Part shown: piece by piece, positions 34,688 to 43,184 of the stretch | Layout: each line of letters begins with the position of its first letter | How positions within the stretch are numbered: position 1 is the stretch's first letter | DNA from: Roseateles sp. | Lineage (GTDB): Bacteria > Pseudomonadota > Gammaproteobacteria > Burkholderiales > Burkholderiaceae_C | DNA length: 64,000 nucleotides | NCBI GenBank assembly: GCA_019234295.1 | Contig: JAFALK010000017.1 | Location: 124,001-188,000 of the forward strand | Direction: 5' to 3' | Translations under genes and position numbers: made by a program | The notes under the pieces: generated by a model | The model's input: the letters and a program-made list of their open reading frames with translations, nothing else | Told to the model about the DNA's origin: nothing | Databases searched by the model: none

Positions 34688-36634
34688 TCAACGCTGTGCT
34701 GCGTCCAGTTCCCGCGCCTTGAGCGCCGTCATCAGCCCCAGCAGCGTGGCGATGGCGTTACCGCCCTCGCCGCCGCCCTGGCCGAGCTGGATCTGCGGCA
34801 CCAGCGGCACCTTGGCGGTCTCGAAGGCTTCGGCCAGGCGCAGCATCACGGTCTGCGTCAGCTGCTTGTCAGCGCCCTCGCCTTCCAACGCCTCGGACTT
34901 GGCGCGGATGGCAGCGCCCTCGGCCTCGCCGATCGATCGGATCGCGGATGCACGGCCCTGGCCCTCGCGCTCCTGGCGGAAAGCCTCGGCCAGGGCCAGG
35001 GCCTCGATTTCCTGGCGGCGCTTCTCGGCGGCCTTCACCGCGGCCGCGCCGTGGTTCTCCTTGATGGAGATGTCCACCAGCGAAGCGGTCAGTTCGCTCT
35101 GCTTCTCGGCGCGCTTCTCAGCCTCGTTGAGCTCGCGCTGCTTGTTGGCGGCGATTTCCTTTTGCGCAAAGGTCTCCACCTGCTCGCGCGCGATCTGCCG
35201 GTCGCGCAGCTGGGCCATGATGGTCTCGATGCGTGAGTCGCCTTGCTGCGGGCGCGGCGTGCCGATCAGCACTTCCTGGAACTCCAGCGAATAGGCGAGG
35301 AAGCGCTCGCGCATATCGTGCGAGGCATTGGCCTGAAGTTCGCTGCGTGACTGGATCAGCTCGATGAAAGTGCGCGTCTGCGACACGTTCTTGAAGTAGC
35401 TCGACACCATCGGGTCCAGCGTCTGCTCGACGAGCTGCTTGACATTGCCGAAGCGCTGCACGACCAGCGGCGCCTTGCGGTAGTCGATATGCACGACAAC
35501 CGAGAGCGGCAGCAGCGGCTCGAAGGCATCCTTGGTGATCAATGTGATCTCGCGCAGATTGCTGTCGAAACTGGAGCCGCTCTCGCCGCTCTTCCACATC
35601 AGCACGAAGTTGGTCGTGGGCACGAGTTCGATCTTGCCGGCATAGGTGTTGAAGGCGTACTTGCCCGGCATCAGCGGGTCGCGCCAGACACCACGGCAGC
35701 CGGCCCGCACAAGCTCACCGTGGCTGTACTCACTGCCCGACACATCCTCGCCACGCGCGCCGGTATAGGACACCACCACGCCAACGAAGCCGACCGGGAT
35801 CACGGTCTTGGCGATCAGCTCGACCGTGGCGAACAGGCGGTTGATGTAGTAAGTGCCCTCCACAAGCACGCGCTCCTGGCGGCCGCGGCGGCCGCCGGCG
35901 GCGAGGAAGGCCTCCGGCTCCTGGAAGCTCATGTGGGCATCGCCGACATCAGGGGCCAGCAGCTCGTCGCGCGCCAGCGCCGGCCCGTCTTGCACGGTGA
36001 CGACCGCCAGCATGTCCATCTGCTCGGCGCCGGCGCGGCTGCTGATCACCACGGGCCGGAACGCGCCGCGCTCCTCGAGCAGGGCGCGCATGTTCTCGTA
36101 ATAGGTCTTCTCGTGGCGGTCCAGCGCCATCGCATAGGTGCCTTCCTCGGTCATGGTGACGAAGAGCGCCGGATTGACCACGTGCGTGCCCTCGCGCAGC
36201 ACCTTGCGCTGCGGGCCCTTCTGGCCGCCGCCGGTAAGGAAGCCGCGGACGTCGCAGAAGTCGTTGGCCGCGGCATTGCTGGCCAGGGTCTGGCCGGCGG
36301 CGAGGTCCAGTCCGTCGCGGGCAAAGACGTAGCCGATCTTGCCCTGCGTTACCGCCACCATGGGCAGGATGTGGACGCGGTACTGGAAGGGCGTGAAGAA
36401 GTGGAAGCCGCCGCGCAGCAGCTCGGGCTGGAAGCCAGCTTCGCCATGCAATGCCAGCAGGCCCGAACGCAAGGAGCCCGACAGGCTCCAGAGCTTTTCG
36501 ACCACGCCGACGCGGTCATTGGGGATGTAGCGCAACACGCCGGACACGCGCACGAGGATGGCCAACGCCAGCAGCGTCATGACCGTGAAGACGAGCGGAA
36601 GCAGCCAACTTCCGCCAATGGCATCGAAGGACAT
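34688..36634 (-). CDS. Large SPFH/flotillin-like membrane protein
   Basis: The 648-residue protein has one N-terminal membrane helix (WLLPLVFTVMTLLALAILVRV). Long beta-rich SPFH-type stretches follow (RYIPNDRVGVVEKLW, IPVGFVGVVVSYTG, LREITLITKDAFEPLLPLSVVVHIDYRKAP). A C-terminal coiled-coil/alanine-glutamate region follows (EKRAEKQSELTASLV, AEKRRQEIEALALAEAFRQERE). The tail is Gly-rich. The size and order match flotillin-like scaffold proteins of membrane microdomains. The leader contains a strong hairpin just upstream of the ribosome site ACGGAG. It shares the window with a second, shorter SPFH protein at 28721. Confidence 0.83.
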   Translation of the reverse strand: MSFDAIGGSWLLPLVFTVMTLLALAILVRVSGVLRYIPNDRVGVVEKLWSLSGSLRSGLLALHGEAGFQPELLRGGFHFFTPFQYRVHILPMVAVTQGKIGYVFARDGLDLAAGQTLASNAAANDFCDVRGFLTGGGQKGPQRKVLREGTHVVNPALFVTMTEEGTYAMALDRHEKTYYENMRALLEERGAFRPVVISSRAGAEQMDMLAVVTVQDGPALARDELLAPDVGDAHMSFQEPEAFLAAGGRRGRQERVLVEGTYYINRLFATVELIAKTVIPVGFVGVVVSYTGARGEDVSGSEYSHGELVRAGCRGVWRDPLMPGKYAFNTYAGKIELVPTTNFVLMWKSGESGSSFDSNLREITLITKDAFEPLLPLSVVVHIDYRKAPLVVQRFGNVKQLVEQTLDPMVSSYFKNVSQTRTFIELIQSRSELQANASHDMRERFLAYSLEFQEVLIGTPRPQQGDSRIETIMAQLRDRQIAREQVETFAQKEIAANKQRELNEAEKRAEKQSELTASLVDISIKENHGAAAVKAAEKRRQEIEALALAEAFRQEREGQGRASAIRSIGEAEGAAIRAKSEALEGEGADKQLTQTVMLRLAEAFETAKVPLVPQIQLGQGGGEGGNAIATLLGLMTALKARELDAAQR

Positions 36635-36649
36635 TTTTTAATCTCCGTT

Positions 36650-36681
36650 GAATCGCGCGGCACTCGGTGGTGCCGCGATTC
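36650..36681. promoter_or_regulatory. Strong hairpin in the flotillin leader
   Basis: GAATCGCGCGGCAC (36650-36663) pairs with GTGCCGCGATTC (36670-36681), a 12-bp stem with a 2-base bulge and a 6-base loop. On the minus strand it ends 15 bases before the flotillin start codon and next to the ribosome site. It could act as a translational or attenuation element, or belong to an upstream terminator. Confidence 0.5.
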
Positions 36682-36755
36682 ATTTGTCCCACCGAAGCCA
36701 TAAGGAAGGCATATGGGAGCGCACACGGAGATGCTTGTGGGAGACTGACGCCGAG

Positions 36756-37013
36756 ATGAAGCACGCCGGCCCCGCCGCCCTCCACGCCCTCGAAGACCTA
36801 CTCGCCGAGATACGCCGTTTGCCCGGACTCCAGGAGCGCAAGCCGGGCATCTTCTACCACCGCGCGCAAGCCTAGCTGCACTTCCATGAGGATACGGCCG
36901 GCCTGTTCGCCGACGCGAAGCTGGGTCAGCACAAGTTCGAGCGACTGGCTGTGCAGACGGTCGAGCAGCGCCGCGAACTGCTGCGCCGGCTGCGTGAGTC
37001 GCTCAGTACTTAG
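36756..37013 (+). pseudogene. Small conserved protein interrupted by an in-frame stop
   Basis: From the ATG at 36756 the frame reads [19 protein letters not shown] and RLPGLQERKPGIFYHRAQA, meets TAG at 36873-36875, and continues in the same frame as LHFHEDTAGLFADAKLGQ and FERLAVQTVEQRRELLRRLRESLST to a stop at 37013. The two halves look like one protein of about 85 residues; relatives I recall read FYRR..AFLHFHED across the junction. I infer a nonsense mutation. A sequencing error or stop-codon read-through is possible. The function of the family is unknown to me. Confidence 0.65.
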
Positions 37014-37036
37014 CGCGCAGAAAAGCCCTGGCCGCC

Positions 37037-37264
37037 TCAGCGGCGCTCGAGATGTCGGAACGTGATCCGGCCCTTGCTCAGATCATAGGGCGAAAGTTCC
37101 AGCGAGACCTTGTCGCCGGCCAGAATGCGGATGTGATGCTTGCGCATCTTGCCGCCCGTGTAGGCGACCAATTGGTGGCCGTTGTCCAACGTCACGCGGA
37201 AACGCGAATCCGGGAGGATTTCGTTCACGACGCCGTGCATTTCGATCAATTCTTCTTTGGCCAT
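37037..37264 (-). CDS. infA: Translation initiation factor IF-1
   Basis: The 75-residue protein is an S1-like OB fold: [41 protein letters not shown] and [18 protein letters not shown]-1 binds the ribosomal A site during initiation. Burkholderiales usually have one infA in the ribosomal-protein operon and a second near cold-shock genes; the setting beside cspA suggests this is the second copy. I start at the ATG at 37264 rather than 16 codons upstream because IF-1 begins MAKEE. Confidence 0.95.
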   Translation of the reverse strand: MAKEELIEMHGVVNEILPDSRFRVTLDNGHQLVAYTGGKMRKHHIRILAGDKVSLELSPYDLSKGRITFRHLERR

Positions 37265-37318
37265 GTCAGGCACTCCTGTGGATTGCTCAAATGCAGGGCC
37301 CTGAAGGGGCACAAGCGT

Positions 37319-37534
37319 TCAATGCTGGCGCGCCCAGGCCATGCCTTCATGGGCGGCGTAACGCAGTGCGGCCCGGCGGTTGGAGAAGCTCGGCACAAAT
37401 CGCATCACGCGATCGATGCTGGCCATGCCTTGGCCGGAACGGATGGACACCAAGGCGGCGAAGCCACCATCGGTGTGGGTTTGGGTCATCGGTGAGACAA
37501 GGAAACGCCCCACCTCAATGCTCTTCTTTTGCAT
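37319..37534 (-). CDS. Small conserved protein between cspA and infA
   Basis: This 71-residue protein (VGRFLVSPMTQ, THTDGGFAALVSIRSGQGMASIDRVMRFVP, AALRYAAHEGMAWA) has no domain I can name. A protein of this style commonly sits between cspA and infA in Burkholderiales, which suggests a cold-shock or translation link. It has an alpha/beta composition without signal peptide or membrane helix. The gap to infA is 54 bp, so the two may be co-transcribed. Confidence 0.7.
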   Translation of the reverse strand: MQKKSIEVGRFLVSPMTQTHTDGGFAALVSIRSGQGMASIDRVMRFVPSFSNRRAALRYAAHEGMAWARQH

Positions 37535-37585
37535 GTTTTCTTGAGGTGTGCGCCTTGATCGGCGGGAACCGTCTTGGCGCGGTTT

Positions 37586-37617
37586 GAAAAACCAGGCCGT
37601 GCCAGAGCGGCACGGCC
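37586..37617 (-). terminator. Rho-independent terminator of cspA
   Basis: On the minus strand GGCCGTGCC-GCTCT-GGCACGGCC (37617-37595) is a perfect 9-bp stem with a 5-base loop. TGGTTTTTC follows, a short U-tract, right after the cspA stop at 37630. Confidence 0.85.
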
Positions 37618-37629
37618 GGTGCGCGGGCC

Positions 37630-37845
37630 TTAGAGCGCGCGGATGTTCGAAGCCTGCAGGCCCTTGGGACCTTGCTTGACTTCGAATTCAACGTTGGCGC
37701 CTTCGGCCAGGGTGCGGAAGCCGCCGTTGTTGCGGATTTCGCTGTGGTGGGCGAACAGGTCCTTACTGCCGTCGGCGGGCGTGATGAAGCCGAAGCCCTT
37801 GCCGTCGTCGAACCACTTCACGGTGCCGGTTTGCATGGTAGTCAT
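37630..37845 (-). CDS. cspA: Cold shock protein CspA family
   Basis: The 71-residue protein has RNP1 KGFGFITP and RNP2 DLFAHHSEI (HH replaces the usual VH), with [12 protein letters not shown] at the start. Csp proteins are single-strand nucleic-acid chaperones that melt mRNA structure after cold shock. AGGAAACACC precedes the ATG. A leader of about 183 nt, typical for cold-induced csp mRNAs, runs back to a TACAAT -10 box, and an intrinsic terminator follows. Confidence 0.95.
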   Translation of the reverse strand: MTTMQTGTVKWFDDGKGFGFITPADGSKDLFAHHSEIRNNGGFRTLAEGANVEFEVKQGPKGLQASNIRAL

Positions 37846-38040
37846 GGTGTTTCCTTTGAAACGTAGATGATGAAGAACACTCCGCGGGCGCACTTCGCCA
37901 GCGAAGACAGAAACACTCAAGAACACTTGCCGGGAGTTGTGTGATGCAGGGCCCGCGAGAAAGGACCTTGGGGAGGTCGGCGAGGCTGCAGACGAAGACC
38001 TTGAGAAAACGGTCCTGCGCGTATCTATGTCGTTATTGTA
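37846..38040 (-). promoter_or_regulatory. cspA promoter and long 5' leader
   Basis: On the minus strand TACAAT (38040-38035) is a good -10 box, giving a start near 38028 and a leader of about 183 nt. Long structured leaders act as RNA thermosensors in csp genes. GAGTGTT occurs twice within it. I saw no clear -35 hexamer. Confidence 0.55.
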
Positions 38041-38072
38041 CCTGAGAGAACGATGACCCCATCCCAACGGTG

Positions 38073-38855
38073 CTAATTGCCAGCTGGTGACTCCTGGGTG
38101 TACTTGCGCACAATGGCGCGGTAGCGGCCTTCACGGTCCATGGCCTCTGTCACCGCGTTGAAGCGCTCGACGAAGTCGGCCTTGACCGAGGCCTTGGAGA
38201 AGGCGATAGCTGCCGCCTCGACAGACAGCACGATGCCGGTGGCGCGCACCTCGTCCTGCATGCCTAGCCGCGCGAGTTCGTAGCGCGCCGTCCATTCGTC
38301 GGCGATCAGCCCGTCGATGCGGTGCTTCTGGAGCATCTGCCACAGGCGCATGCGCGAGGAGCCGAGTTCGAGTAGACGGTGAAAGCCCGGATCGCTGTCC
38401 AGCGCTGCAAAGTCAGGGCCGTATTTCACGCCGATCTGGGCACCGAGCTTGAAGCCGCTGTGGCGGATCTCGTCGAGCTTCTCGCGAGGCCAGCGGTCCT
38501 TGGCGTCCACGTGCGCGAAAAGCAGGTTGCGCGAGTGCCAGCGCTCGGGGGCGAAGCGCGCGAAGCTCTCGCGCTCGGCATTGCGCAGCATGCCGGGCAG
38601 GACGTCCAGCCTCCCGGCCTGCAATTCGGCCACGGCACGTGCCCAGGGCATCTCGACGAGAACGGTGCTGCAGCCCATGCGTCCCAGCGCCTCCCTCAGC
38701 AGGTCCACGTAGATGCCGACGACACGGCCATCGGCCAGCTTCATGCTGTAGGGCGGGTCATCGCTCCAACGCTGCTTCATGGCGCAGGGCTGCTGCGCCC
38801 CCGCGGCTCCGGTGAAGAAGATCGTCAGGACAAGGGCGAGGATGCGGCATCGCAT
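38073..38855 (-). CDS. Periplasmic solute-binding protein (bacterial SBP family 3)
   Basis: The 260-residue protein starts at the ATG at 38855 with a signal peptide, [20 protein letters not shown]. The mature part has the family 3 pattern: [55 protein letters not shown], and [13 protein letters not shown], the second lobe. No transporter is adjacent, so it may be a stand-alone sensor-like binding protein for an amino acid. A similar orphan lies at 41561. Confidence 0.82.
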   Translation of the reverse strand: MRCRILALVLTIFFTGAAGAQQPCAMKQRWSDDPPYSMKLADGRVVGIYVDLLREALGRMGCSTVLVEMPWARAVAELQAGRLDVLPGMLRNAERESFARFAPERWHSRNLLFAHVDAKDRWPREKLDEIRHSGFKLGAQIGVKYGPDFAALDSDPGFHRLLELGSSRMRLWQMLQKHRIDGLIADEWTARYELARLGMQDEVRATGIVLSVEAAAIAFSKASVKADFVERFNAVTEAMDREGRYRAIVRKYTQESPAGN

Positions 38856-38946
38856 GCCGGGCCGATTGCGAAGGCGAGACAAGGTTGCGGTGCGACGCTG
38901 TGTTGCGCGCGCGACGTGCGCGCCGGCAGTCCTCATGCGAAGCGCC

Positions 38947-39321
38947 CTACTTCGCCCAAAACTGCCACCAGCGGCGCAGTTTTGCAGGGGCGGGGGTCGG
39001 CGAGGGCCGGGCGGCGCCATAAGCCGGCGGGGGCGCAAACAGAAGGCCGAAGGATTCGCGGTCCATGAAGTCGGGGGCTGGCTCATCGAAGGACTTGACG
39101 ATCCGCCCGTCCAACATCAGGCGCAAGGTGCTGCCACCCCAGCCATAGACGACCGTGCGCCCCTCCTGCTCCTCGAACATCAGCTGGCCGGCCACTCGCG
39201 AGTTCGCATGCAGTTCCACCAATGCGCCTGCGGGCACGGTGAAGTCCTCGGCCCAGGGCTCGAACCAGAGCTGCAGGGCGCGGTCGGCCGGAGCGGTCAG
39301 GGCAAGAGACTGCTTGGGCAT
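38947..39321 (-). CDS. Hypothetical protein, 124 residues
   Basis: I do not recognise this protein. It begins MPKQSLALTAPADRALQLWFEPWAEDF and is beta-rich in its first 75 residues (PAGALVELHANSRVAGQLMFEEQEGRTVVYGWGG is typical). A Pro/Ala-rich stretch follows, then an aromatic end, RRWWQFWAK. It has no signal peptide. It is probably real because codon bias and length fit the neighbours. It is separate from the binding protein downstream by 91 bp. Confidence 0.6.
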   Translation of the reverse strand: MPKQSLALTAPADRALQLWFEPWAEDFTVPAGALVELHANSRVAGQLMFEEQEGRTVVYGWGGSTLRLMLDGRIVKSFDEPAPDFMDRESFGLLFAPPPAYGAARPSPTPAPAKLRRWWQFWAK

Positions 39322-39451
39322 AAATGGATTTCGTCGGTCGCGGAGATGAAGAACCGGATTCCACCAGAAATCGGCCCGTATGGCACCGGGCAGCCTTGTG
39401 AATAATCATTCGCCGGGGCGAGGATGCTCGCTTCAACAGAAGGCCCCGCCC

Positions 39452-39895
39452 ATGAAAGTTTCTGCCATCACTCCCATCCTCAACGTCTCAAGCGTTGCGG
39501 CGAGCATCCAGTGGTTTGAGTCCCTGGGCTGGTCGCATGGATTCACCTGGAACGCCGGCGGCATGATGAAGCCGGGCGAGATGCTGAACGAACGGGGCGA
39601 GCCCACCTTCGGCAGTGTCTGCTCGGGCGAGATGCAGCTCTTTCTGTGCAAGGACGGCCAGGGGCTGCGCGGCGGCAAGCCGGCCCGCTTCGATGGCGAT
39701 GACGACACTGGCGCGATGTGGCTGAGCCTGTGGCTGGGGAGCCCGGCCGACGTCGACGAGGCCCATGCGCGCGCGGTGGCCCAGGGTGTGACCGTGCTGT
39801 GGCCGCCCACCGACGAACCCTGGGGCGTGCGCGAGTGCCGCATCATGCATCCGGACGGCCATGTGTTCCGCCTGTCATCGGGCCTGGGGGAATAG
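39452..39895 (+). CDS. VOC (glyoxalase/bleomycin-resistance) family protein
   Basis: The 147-residue protein has two beta-alpha-beta modules: ITPILNVSSVAASIQWFESLGW and LSLWLGSPADVDEAHARAVAQG, ending VRECRIMHPDGHVFRLSSG. The metal-binding residues of active VOC enzymes are only partly present (Glu/His near the end), so it may be a metal-free member. The role is unknown. The start ATG at 39452 gives the usual length. Confidence 0.82.
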   Translation: MKVSAITPILNVSSVAASIQWFESLGWSHGFTWNAGGMMKPGEMLNERGEPTFGSVCSGEMQLFLCKDGQGLRGGKPARFDGDDDTGAMWLSLWLGSPADVDEAHARAVAQGVTVLWPPTDEPWGVRECRIMHPDGHVFRLSSGLGE

Positions 39896-39915
39896 GCCGG
39901 CGCGGCGCGGCTACC

Positions 39916-40485
39916 ATGCCACGCATGCCCGAACACCTCAGAATCGAACTGGCGGCCATCGAGCCGCTCGACGAGATCGAACAGGCCCATCTCGCTGACG
40001 CGCTGGCCTGGATCGCGTCCGGCGCCCCGCTCTACCGCACCGCCAAGCCGGCCACGCCGCCCAAGCATCTGGTGGCCTATTTCGCCGTCGTGCATGAGGA
40101 CCACATCCTGCTGGTCAATCACCGCAATGCGCTGAAATGGCTGCCCACCGGCGGGCATGTGGAGCCGCACGAGGATCCGCGCTCCACGGTGGTGCGGGAG
40201 TTGCAGGAGGAACTGGGGCTCGAGATCGACCAGGAACAGCTGGCGCCACCACACATGGTCACGGTGAGCGAGACCGTGGGGCTCACCGTCGGTCATGTGG
40301 ATGTCTCGCTTTGGTACTCGGTGAAGGCCAGCCGCTCTACCGCCTTTCGCTTCGATTGCGAGGAGTTCGGCGAAGCGCGCTGGTTCTCGTTTGAGGAAGC
40401 CTCGCAGCTGCGCAGCGACCCGCATCTAGCGCGCTTCCTGTCCAAGCTGCGGGCGGACACGGCCTGCCAGGCGCCCACGCCCTAA
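39916..40485 (+). CDS. NUDIX hydrolase
   Basis: The 189-residue protein carries a complete Nudix box, GGHVEPHED-PRSTVVRELQEELGL, matching GX5EX7REUXEEXGU, preceded by LLVNHRNALKWLPTGG. The first ATG at 39916 is followed by another at 39925. Such enzymes hydrolyse nucleoside diphosphates linked to another moiety; the substrate cannot be read here. It lies 20 bp after the VOC gene and 134 bp before the RbgA-type GTPase. Confidence 0.88.
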   Translation: MPRMPEHLRIELAAIEPLDEIEQAHLADALAWIASGAPLYRTAKPATPPKHLVAYFAVVHEDHILLVNHRNALKWLPTGGHVEPHEDPRSTVVRELQEELGLEIDQEQLAPPHMVTVSETVGLTVGHVDVSLWYSVKASRSTAFRFDCEEFGEARWFSFEEASQLRSDPHLARFLSKLRADTACQAPTP

Positions 40486-40619
40486 GAGCCCCGCGGCGTG
40501 GCCGGCCTTTGCGTGACCTCCCGCACGCAAGACCGACCTGCAAACGCCTCCATGCTGACGCCCCGCCGCCCTGCTGTGACAATGGCGCAAAAGTCTGCAT
40601 TTCGAAATTTCAGCCTGAC

Positions 40620-41564
40620 ATGGCCATCCACTGGTTCCCCGGCCACATGAACTCAACCCGCAGTGCGATCCACGATCGCATGAAGGCGGGACTCGACGTG
40701 GTCATTGAAATGCTCGACGCCCGCGTGCCCGGCTCCAGCAGCAACCCGCTGCTGGCCAGCCTCACAGAGGGCAAGCCGCGCCTGAAACTGCTGAACAAGC
40801 AAGATCTGGCGGACCCCGCGCGGACCGCGCTTTGGCTGGATCACTTCAACAGCCTGCCTCAGACCCGCGCCATCGGGCTGGATGCGAGCGTGCGCGCCCC
40901 GGCCAAGGCGCTGATGGACGAATGCCGCCAGCTGGCGCCTTTGCGCGGCGGCATGGACAAGCCGCTGCGCGTGCTGATCTGTGGGATTCCCAATGTGGGC
41001 AAGTCCACGCTGATCAACACCCTCATGGGCAAGCGCGCCGCCAAGACCGGCGACGAGCCCGGCATCACCAAGATCGAGCAGAAACTCGTGCTCGAGAACG
41101 ACTTCTACCTCTTCGATACGCCCGGCATGCTCTGGCCCCGCATCAGCGTCGAGCAAAGCGGCTACAACCTTGCCGCCAGCGGCGCCATCGGCCGCAATGC
41201 TTTCGACGAGGAGGAAGTGGCCGTCGAGCTGATCCGTTACCTGCGCGGCAACTACGCCGAGCTGCTCGAAGCCCGCTACAAGCTCGGCGAGCTCGGCGGC
41301 CTCAGCGATGCCGAGGCCCTTGAGCTGCTGGGCCGCAGGCGCGGCGCCGTGCAGAGTGGCGGGCGCGTGAATATGCAAAAGGCCGCCGAAGTCCTGGTCT
41401 ACGAATTCCGCCAAGCCGTGCTCGGCCGCATCACGCTGGAGACGCCGGCCGAGTTCTTGCGCTGGGAGCAGGAGGCCGTGACCAAGGAGGCCGAGCGAGA
41501 AGCCGCCAAGAAGGAGCGCAAGCTGCGCCGCGCCGGCAAATGGAAGCCTGAAAGCCTGGCGTGA
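40620..41564 (+). CDS. ylqF: Ribosome biogenesis GTPase RbgA/YlqF
   Basis: The 314-residue protein has circularly permuted G motifs: G4 LNKQDLAD first, then G1 GIPNVGKST, G2 in DEPGITK and G3 FDTPG. MAIHWFPGHM opens it and a basic tail (KKERKLRRAGKWK) closes it. This family matures the large ribosomal subunit in Bacillus. I start at the ATG at 40620; an upstream extension is not conserved in the family. The stop overlaps the next gene as GTGA. Confidence 0.9.
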   Translation: MAIHWFPGHMNSTRSAIHDRMKAGLDVVIEMLDARVPGSSSNPLLASLTEGKPRLKLLNKQDLADPARTALWLDHFNSLPQTRAIGLDASVRAPAKALMDECRQLAPLRGGMDKPLRVLICGIPNVGKSTLINTLMGKRAAKTGDEPGITKIEQKLVLENDFYLFDTPGMLWPRISVEQSGYNLAASGAIGRNAFDEEEVAVELIRYLRGNYAELLEARYKLGELGGLSDAEALELLGRRRGAVQSGGRVNMQKAAEVLVYEFRQAVLGRITLETPAEFLRWEQEAVTKEAEREAAKKERKLRRAGKWKPESLA

Positions 41565-42295
41565 AGTTGCTGTTCGCCCTGCCCCTGGCGCTGGTCGCTT
41601 GCACCACCCTTGCGGCCGAGCCACTACTCATCGCCTATCGGGACAAGCCGCCCTATTCCACCGAGGACAACGGCCAGGCCATAGGCATCCTGATCGACAA
41701 AAGCCGCGCCATCTTCCGCGAGGCCGGGCTGGAGGTGCGCTATCTGGTCATGCCGCAGAAGCGCGTCGTCGCCGAACTCGAGGCCAACAAGCGGCCGCTG
41801 TGCTCGCCGGGCTGGTATCACCTGCCAGCGCGCGAGGCGATCGGCTCGTTCAGCCTGGCCATTCACCAGGACAAGCCGCAGATCGTGCTCGCCTCAGCGA
41901 AGGCCGCTCCGGCCGCGCGCGCCCACGCGAGCGTAAAGGCCCTGCTGCAGGACCGGCAGCTCCGGCTCGCTGTGGTGGATGGCGTGTCCTACGGGGCCGA
42001 GCTCGACGCGATGATCAAGGCCATGCCCGAGCCGCCCATGCATGTGCCCGTGTCGCCGCTCCAACTTGGCCGCATGATCGCTGCCCACCGTGCCGACTAC
42101 ATGCTGATGGACCAGGACGACTTCGAGTACCTAGATCGCAGCCAGGAGCTCAGCGGCAGCGGCATCCAAACCTTGCACTTTGCCGACATGCCCCCGGGGT
42201 TGGCCCGTCACTTCTGGTGCAGCAAGGCGGTGATGCCCGCCGTCCTGCGACGCATCAACGACGCGATCCACAAGCTCGGCTACGACGCTCCCTGA
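41561..42295 (+). CDS. Periplasmic solute-binding protein-like, GTGA-coupled to ylqF
   Basis: The 244-residue protein starts at a GTG within the ylqF stop. A signal peptide, LLFALPLALVACTTLAA, is followed by YRDKPPYSTEDNGQAIGILIDKSRAIFREAGLEVRYLVMPQKRV, the family 3 N-lobe. The C-lobe has GVSYGAELDAMIKAMPE. It may bind a small polar molecule in the periplasm. No transporter is adjacent. A cytoplasmic ribosome GTPase coupled to a periplasmic protein is an unlikely functional pair, so the link is probably positional. Confidence 0.78.
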   Translation: MKLLFALPLALVACTTLAAEPLLIAYRDKPPYSTEDNGQAIGILIDKSRAIFREAGLEVRYLVMPQKRVVAELEANKRPLCSPGWYHLPAREAIGSFSLAIHQDKPQIVLASAKAAPAARAHASVKALLQDRQLRLAVVDGVSYGAELDAMIKAMPEPPMHVPVSPLQLGRMIAAHRADYMLMDQDDFEYLDRSQELSGSGIQTLHFADMPPGLARHFWCSKAVMPAVLRRINDAIHKLGYDAP

Positions 42296-42344
42296 GGAGC
42301 CAGGTGGGATTGCAAACGCCGGCGGCGCACCCATCTGCGCGGGC

Positions 42345-43175
42345 ATGGTCCTTCTTCTCTGCTTCGCTGTCAGCCTGGCCCTCGTGGCCTGGCTGCTTGG
42401 ACGCCCCGCCTGGCAGCGCCGCCGGCGCGCGCGCATTGCCGCCCTCGCCTTTCCGCAGGCCTGGCGGCGCATCCTGCGTCGCCGAGTTCCCCTGGTCGCC
42501 CGCATGCCGGCCGATCAGCAGCTCAGGCTCAAGAAGCTGATGCAGGTCTTCCTCGCCGAGAAGCCCGTCATCGGCTGCGGCGGCCTCGCCGTGACCGACG
42601 AGATGCGGGTAACCATCGCCGCCATGGCCTGCCTGCCCTTATTGGGACGCAGCCGCGGCTTCTACCCCGAGCTGCGCCAGATCCTGCTGTACCCGGGCGC
42701 CTTCGTCGTCGAGCGGCCCGTCAACGTCGGCGGCGTACAGATGGAGCAGCGCCGCGCCCTGGCCGGCGAGAGCTGGACGCAGGGCCAGGTGCTGCTGGCC
42801 TGGGACCATGTCCAGCGTGACGCTGCGCATCCGGGTGACGGGCGCAATGTGGTGGTCCATGAGTTCGCTCACCAGCTTGACCAGGTCAAAGGCTTTGCCA
42901 ACGGCGCGCCGCCGATGGCCCACGCCGCAGACTATGCGTCCTGGTCCCGGGTGATGCAGAACGAGTACGACGCCCTGCGCGGGCGCCTGGCCTGCGGAGA
43001 AACCGGAGAATCGGGCGGCCTGCTGGACGCCTATGGCGCCACCGACCCTGCGGAGTTCTTCGCAGTGTCCAGCGAGGTGTTCTTCGAGCGCGGCGCTGAG
43101 CTGGCGTACTGGCATCCGGCACTGTATGCCGAACTGCGGCGTTACTACGCGGTGGAAACGGCGGCCTGGCAGTAA
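42345..43175 (+). CDS. mtfA: MtfA-type zinc peptidase
   Basis: The 276-residue protein has the MtfA signature VVVHEFAHQLDQVKG with His172, Glu173 and His176. The third ligand region is DPAEFFAVSSEVFFERG. One hydrophobic N-terminal segment (LLLCFAVSLALVAWLLG) is present. MtfA (YeeI) in enteric bacteria binds the sugar regulator Mlc and is a zinc aminopeptidase; whether that regulation exists here is unknown. It follows the binding protein by 49 bp. Confidence 0.88.
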   Translation: MVLLLCFAVSLALVAWLLGRPAWQRRRRARIAALAFPQAWRRILRRRVPLVARMPADQQLRLKKLMQVFLAEKPVIGCGGLAVTDEMRVTIAAMACLPLLGRSRGFYPELRQILLYPGAFVVERPVNVGGVQMEQRRALAGESWTQGQVLLAWDHVQRDAAHPGDGRNVVVHEFAHQLDQVKGFANGAPPMAHAADYASWSRVMQNEYDALRGRLACGETGESGGLLDAYGATDPAEFFAVSSEVFFERGAELAYWHPALYAELRRYYAVETAAWQ

Positions 43176-43184
43176 GGCGGTGGC

